In this document: positions 62,589 to 64,000 of the stretch, piece by piece
Numbering within the stretch: the first letter of the stretch is position 1
Layout: the number at the start of each line of letters is the position of its first letter
Source of the DNA: Elysia chlorotica
Lineage: Eukaryota > Mollusca > Gastropoda > Plakobranchidae
Length of the DNA: 64,000 nt
Direction of reading: 5' to 3'
NCBI GenBank assembly: GCA_003991915.1
Contig: RQTK01001000.1
Coordinates: 30,334 to 94,333, forward strand
The notes under the pieces: model-generated
Seen by the model: only the letters and a program-made list of their open reading frames with translations
The model's database searches: none
What the model was told of the DNA's origin: nothing
Position numbers and translations under genes: made by a program

Positions 62589-63618
62589 CTCCGTATTTCA
62601 AGATAGATCAACCTACAAAGGTGACTTATCTGTGGCTCCATTGTTAATTAATGGTTATCTCTCTAATTTTTTTTATTCTATTGTTTTCAGGACCGTGTAT
62701 CTCCGAGTCAGTTTCTACGTCACACTGAGGACGCAATGAAAAACATCAATGCTCTAGCTTATCAGGTCGAGAACTTAAAAACACACCTGGAAAAGGTAGC
62801 TATTTCTTTTTTATTGATACATTAAACAGGTTTTTGTGTTTAAAAAATATTGTAACTTGCATGAAATTTGTGCAGGTATTTGGATGTAGAAAATTCATTT
62901 TTGCACTGTGGAAACTAACTAGTAGTTTTAAAACAATCATAAATTAAAATTTAGCTTATCAGGTAAATCAGCTTATCAAAAACCAGTATGGAGCAATCAA
63001 ATATTTCTTTCAATTGAAAAAATGTTACAGTTTTTCATTATAATAATGTCGGCCTTCTAGAAGTTTTCACTGATGATTTTTGCGGCGTATAAATGCTTAT
63101 ATTATAAAAAAATATATCTTAATTATATAATTATGTCTACAAAGTTTTGTTGGTCATGAGCTTTCCTTTTGAGAGTGCATTAAACAAATAAAGGTACCTA
63201 ACATTTCTGAATTTTAATACATTTTTTTTTTTTAATTTAACACAATAAGTATAATACAACCATAAATATGCTATTGCTAAACTTTATTTAAAAAATAAAT
63301 ACCTCAGTAAGTAAAAAAGAGTATTGTAGTAATAATACTAATATGTCAAAAGATGAAATTATCAATAAAAAAGAATAATCAAAGATGCAACAGTTTTTGC
63401 CTGCACAAAAAGTTTCTTTTTTGTGTGTTTTCTTTCACCAGAGAATGCATGGACTCGACTCAGATCCTCCAGATTTGATAAGGAAGATCAGTCCTAACCC
63501 AACACAAATAAGAAAACGACGGCTAAAAGGCGCTATGCTTTTATTGACTTGTTTGGCGATGACAGCATGGTGGGGCAGGCACAGATTGATGGAGTTGGTC
63601 GCAGTGAATGATGCCTGA
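51148..63618 (+). CDS. ASZ1: ASZ1 / GASZ, germline piRNA-pathway scaffold
   Basis: Thirteen coding exons join in phase to 538 residues: 51148-51225, 53070-53167, 53461-53630, 54075-54197, 55116-55230, 55639-55750, 56194-56328, 56721-56851, 58450-58585, 59664-59779, 60395-60515, 62691-62795, 63442-63618. Ankyrin repeats span about 96-261 (SGWTALMYAAHYVRPEYVSL, YHLTPLMLASREGHLPVVKT). A SAM domain spans about 322-390, a short coiled-coil-like stretch about 454-480, and a C-terminal hydrophobic segment AMLLLTCLAMTAWW at 511-524 flanked by basic residues. That tail fits the mitochondrial outer-membrane anchor of GASZ, which in mouse and fly supports piRNA processing at mitochondria. The N-terminus is acidic (EEDDDFDWEDGF). 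It is somewhat longer than the human protein (475 aa). Introns are rich in SINE, LINE and MITE insertions. Confidence 0.96.
51287..52079. mobile_element. TIR element (793 bp) in ASZ1 intron 1
   Basis: Flanked by TA on both sides. The left terminus CAGTGGACCTTGGATATAAC and the reverse complement of the right terminus CAGTGGACCTCGACTATTGC share their first 10 bases and several after. The interior includes a G run (51516-51533) and a GC-rich stretch. No transposase is evident, so it is non-autonomous if real. Confidence 0.5.
53701..53778 (+). mobile_element. SINE 3' end fragment in ASZ1 intron 3
   Basis: Only the 3' domain remains: ATAACCTATATAGTGCTGAT followed by GTTGGACGTTAAGCAAAC. Confidence 0.65.
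54811..55022 (+). mobile_element. SINE in ASZ1 intron 4
   Basis: A-box region GGCACAAATGGTAGAG, B-box-like GTTTCAAAACCC, CTACTGGTTGGGTCTGTGTC, and 3' CTATATAGTGCTGACATTGG. Part of the middle (the GAGACAGGAGTC area) is deleted. It ends about 95 bp before the exon 5 acceptor. Confidence 0.7.
55870..56175 (+). repeat. Intronic repeat before ASZ1 exon 7
   Basis: It shares CCAGTTGTCATCACTGAGTT, then the GCTAATACACTTTTGCTTTA region and the AATTGTTTCACA end with 57390-58190, in the same order. In the second location the blocks are spread over about 800 bp. It predates the LINE tail at 56955-57392. Confidence 0.6.
56955..57392 (+). mobile_element. LINE (CR1/L2-like) 3' end with (ATT)n tail
   Basis: Translated, the left part gives LYQPIRSLRSSADNTVF, the usual C-terminal region of CR1/L2-like reverse transcriptases, followed after frameshifts by a decayed GERAF...WNSIP-type motif. 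The 3' UTR ends CATAAATGCCATGTATTATT and runs into about 95 bp of (ATT)n (57298-57390). Confidence 0.75.
57390..58190 (+). repeat. Second copy of the intronic repeat, before the SAM exon
   Basis: Diverged copy of 55870-56175, expanded by about 500 bp of unrelated sequence (about 57500-58020). Both copies lie upstream of ASZ1 exons, in introns 6 and 8. Confidence 0.55.
60967..61355. mobile_element. TTAA-flanked TIR element in ASZ1 intron 11
   Basis: TTAA lies at 60963-60966 and 61356-61359. The left end CCCTTTTTCCCTTACAG and the reverse complement of the right end (AACCCTTTTACACTTACAG) are inverted repeats with a small offset. The interior is unusually GC-rich (61200-61345). TTAA flanks and CCCTTT ends recall piggyBac-type MITEs; this assignment is inference. 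Confidence 0.5.
61836..62616 (+). mobile_element. LINE (CR1/L2-like) fragment bounded by inverted repeats, ASZ1 intron 11
   Basis: The frame 61877-62185 carries LLQRGQHSAARMVTGKRKRN, then HLHWLPVETPIEYKK and APSYLLNLFPPYLPSRSIHS, the standard CR1/L2-type C-terminus. The motif RAFSTAPLKIWNSLS follows after a frameshift at about 62185-62260. A 3' UTR leads into (ATT)n at 62513-62588. A 28-bp sequence at 61837-61864 (AGGTTGATCTATCTTGAAAT and on) recurs inverted at 62587-62615. That is not how LINE target-site duplications look. Confidence 0.85.
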
Positions 63619-63685
63619 ATGTGAAATACATCATTTTGTTTTTCTGTACATTTTCTTGCCTTTGTATGATAATTGAAATTAAATT

Positions 63686-63871
63686 CAGCGGAACCCGTTA
63701 AAGATAAAGCTTTTGAGAGCAACCTAAAGTTTATTTTATCCAAAGTGTATGTTTGTAATGTATTTATAATAGTCTCTGTTAAGTAAAGAAAAAAGGATCT
63801 GCGCCTCATAAATATTTTACATAAAGCCATAGTTTATCTTAAACAGGGTTCATCTTAAGCGGGCTCCACTG
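63686..63871. mobile_element. MITE-like element in the ASZ1 3' UTR
   Basis: The left end CAGCGGAACCCGTTAAAG and the reverse complement of the right end CAGTGGAGCCCGCTTAAG are inverted repeats related to those of the 149-150 bp elements. The TA flanks are not preserved. It is about 70 bp past the ASZ1 stop and so probably transcribed. Confidence 0.5.
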
Positions 63872-63934
63872 TTGTTGTTGTTTTCTCTGTGATTTACAAA
63901 GGCAATTACAATTCATTTGTTTCTTGGATTTTGC

Positions 63935-63940
63935 AATAAA
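63935..63940 (+). terminator. Candidate poly(A) signal for ASZ1
   Basis: An AATAAA hexamer in GCAATAAACG about 320 bp past the stop codon, just after the MITE-like element. Confidence 0.6.
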
Positions 63941-64000
63941 CGTTTTACCCAATGGCGACTGCTGTCACTTGACATTTATGTGATATTTGTTGGTTGTCAC

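Overview
The window looks like AT-rich, repeat-dense nuclear DNA from an invertebrate animal, most likely a lophotrochozoan and plausibly a gastropod mollusc. The reasons are short exons with GT-AG introns, long triplet and dinucleotide microsatellites, tRNA-derived SINEs whose 3' part resembles elements common in molluscs, and animal-specific genes. The species call is inference; there is no operon structure and no bacterial or viral gene.

Region 1-21000 has no gene I can support. It is a mosaic of microsatellites, tRNA-derived SINEs on both strands, a tandem direct duplication of about 1.9-2.1 kb (9355-13348), and a 5'-truncated non-LTR retrotransposon (16704-17176) flanked by perfect 81-bp direct repeats. 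Clusters of TCTAGATC-like motifs occur at about 17.7-18.2 kb.

Region 21050-63618 carries four multi-exon genes whose open reading frames I could join across consistent splice phases. They are TAF11 (+, 5 coding exons, 269 aa), a BTB-BACK-Kelch protein (-, 5 coding exons, 606 aa), DUS4L (+, 8 coding exons, 317 aa) and ASZ1/GASZ (+, 13 coding exons, 538 aa). The kelch gene and DUS4L are divergent, and the roughly 4 kb between them is mostly a minisatellite of 36-44 bp units holding an inverted block with a LINE fragment. Between DUS4L and ASZ1 lies one isolated, open, splice-site-flanked exon that matches the proteasome lid subunit PSMD8 (Rpn12). It sits between two direct repeats of about 560 bp.

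The genes do not form a pathway: basal transcription, ubiquitin-ligase substrate selection, tRNA modification and germline piRNA biogenesis. The most interesting signals are rearrangements that involve exons. These are the orphan PSMD8 exon, a tandem array in a kelch-gene intron built from copies of an exon's 3' end plus its splice donor, a second copy of the TAF11 C-terminal coding segment just downstream of the stop, and a SINE ending next to a DUS4L splice acceptor. Small families of TIR elements that look like MITEs lie in introns and a 3' UTR.
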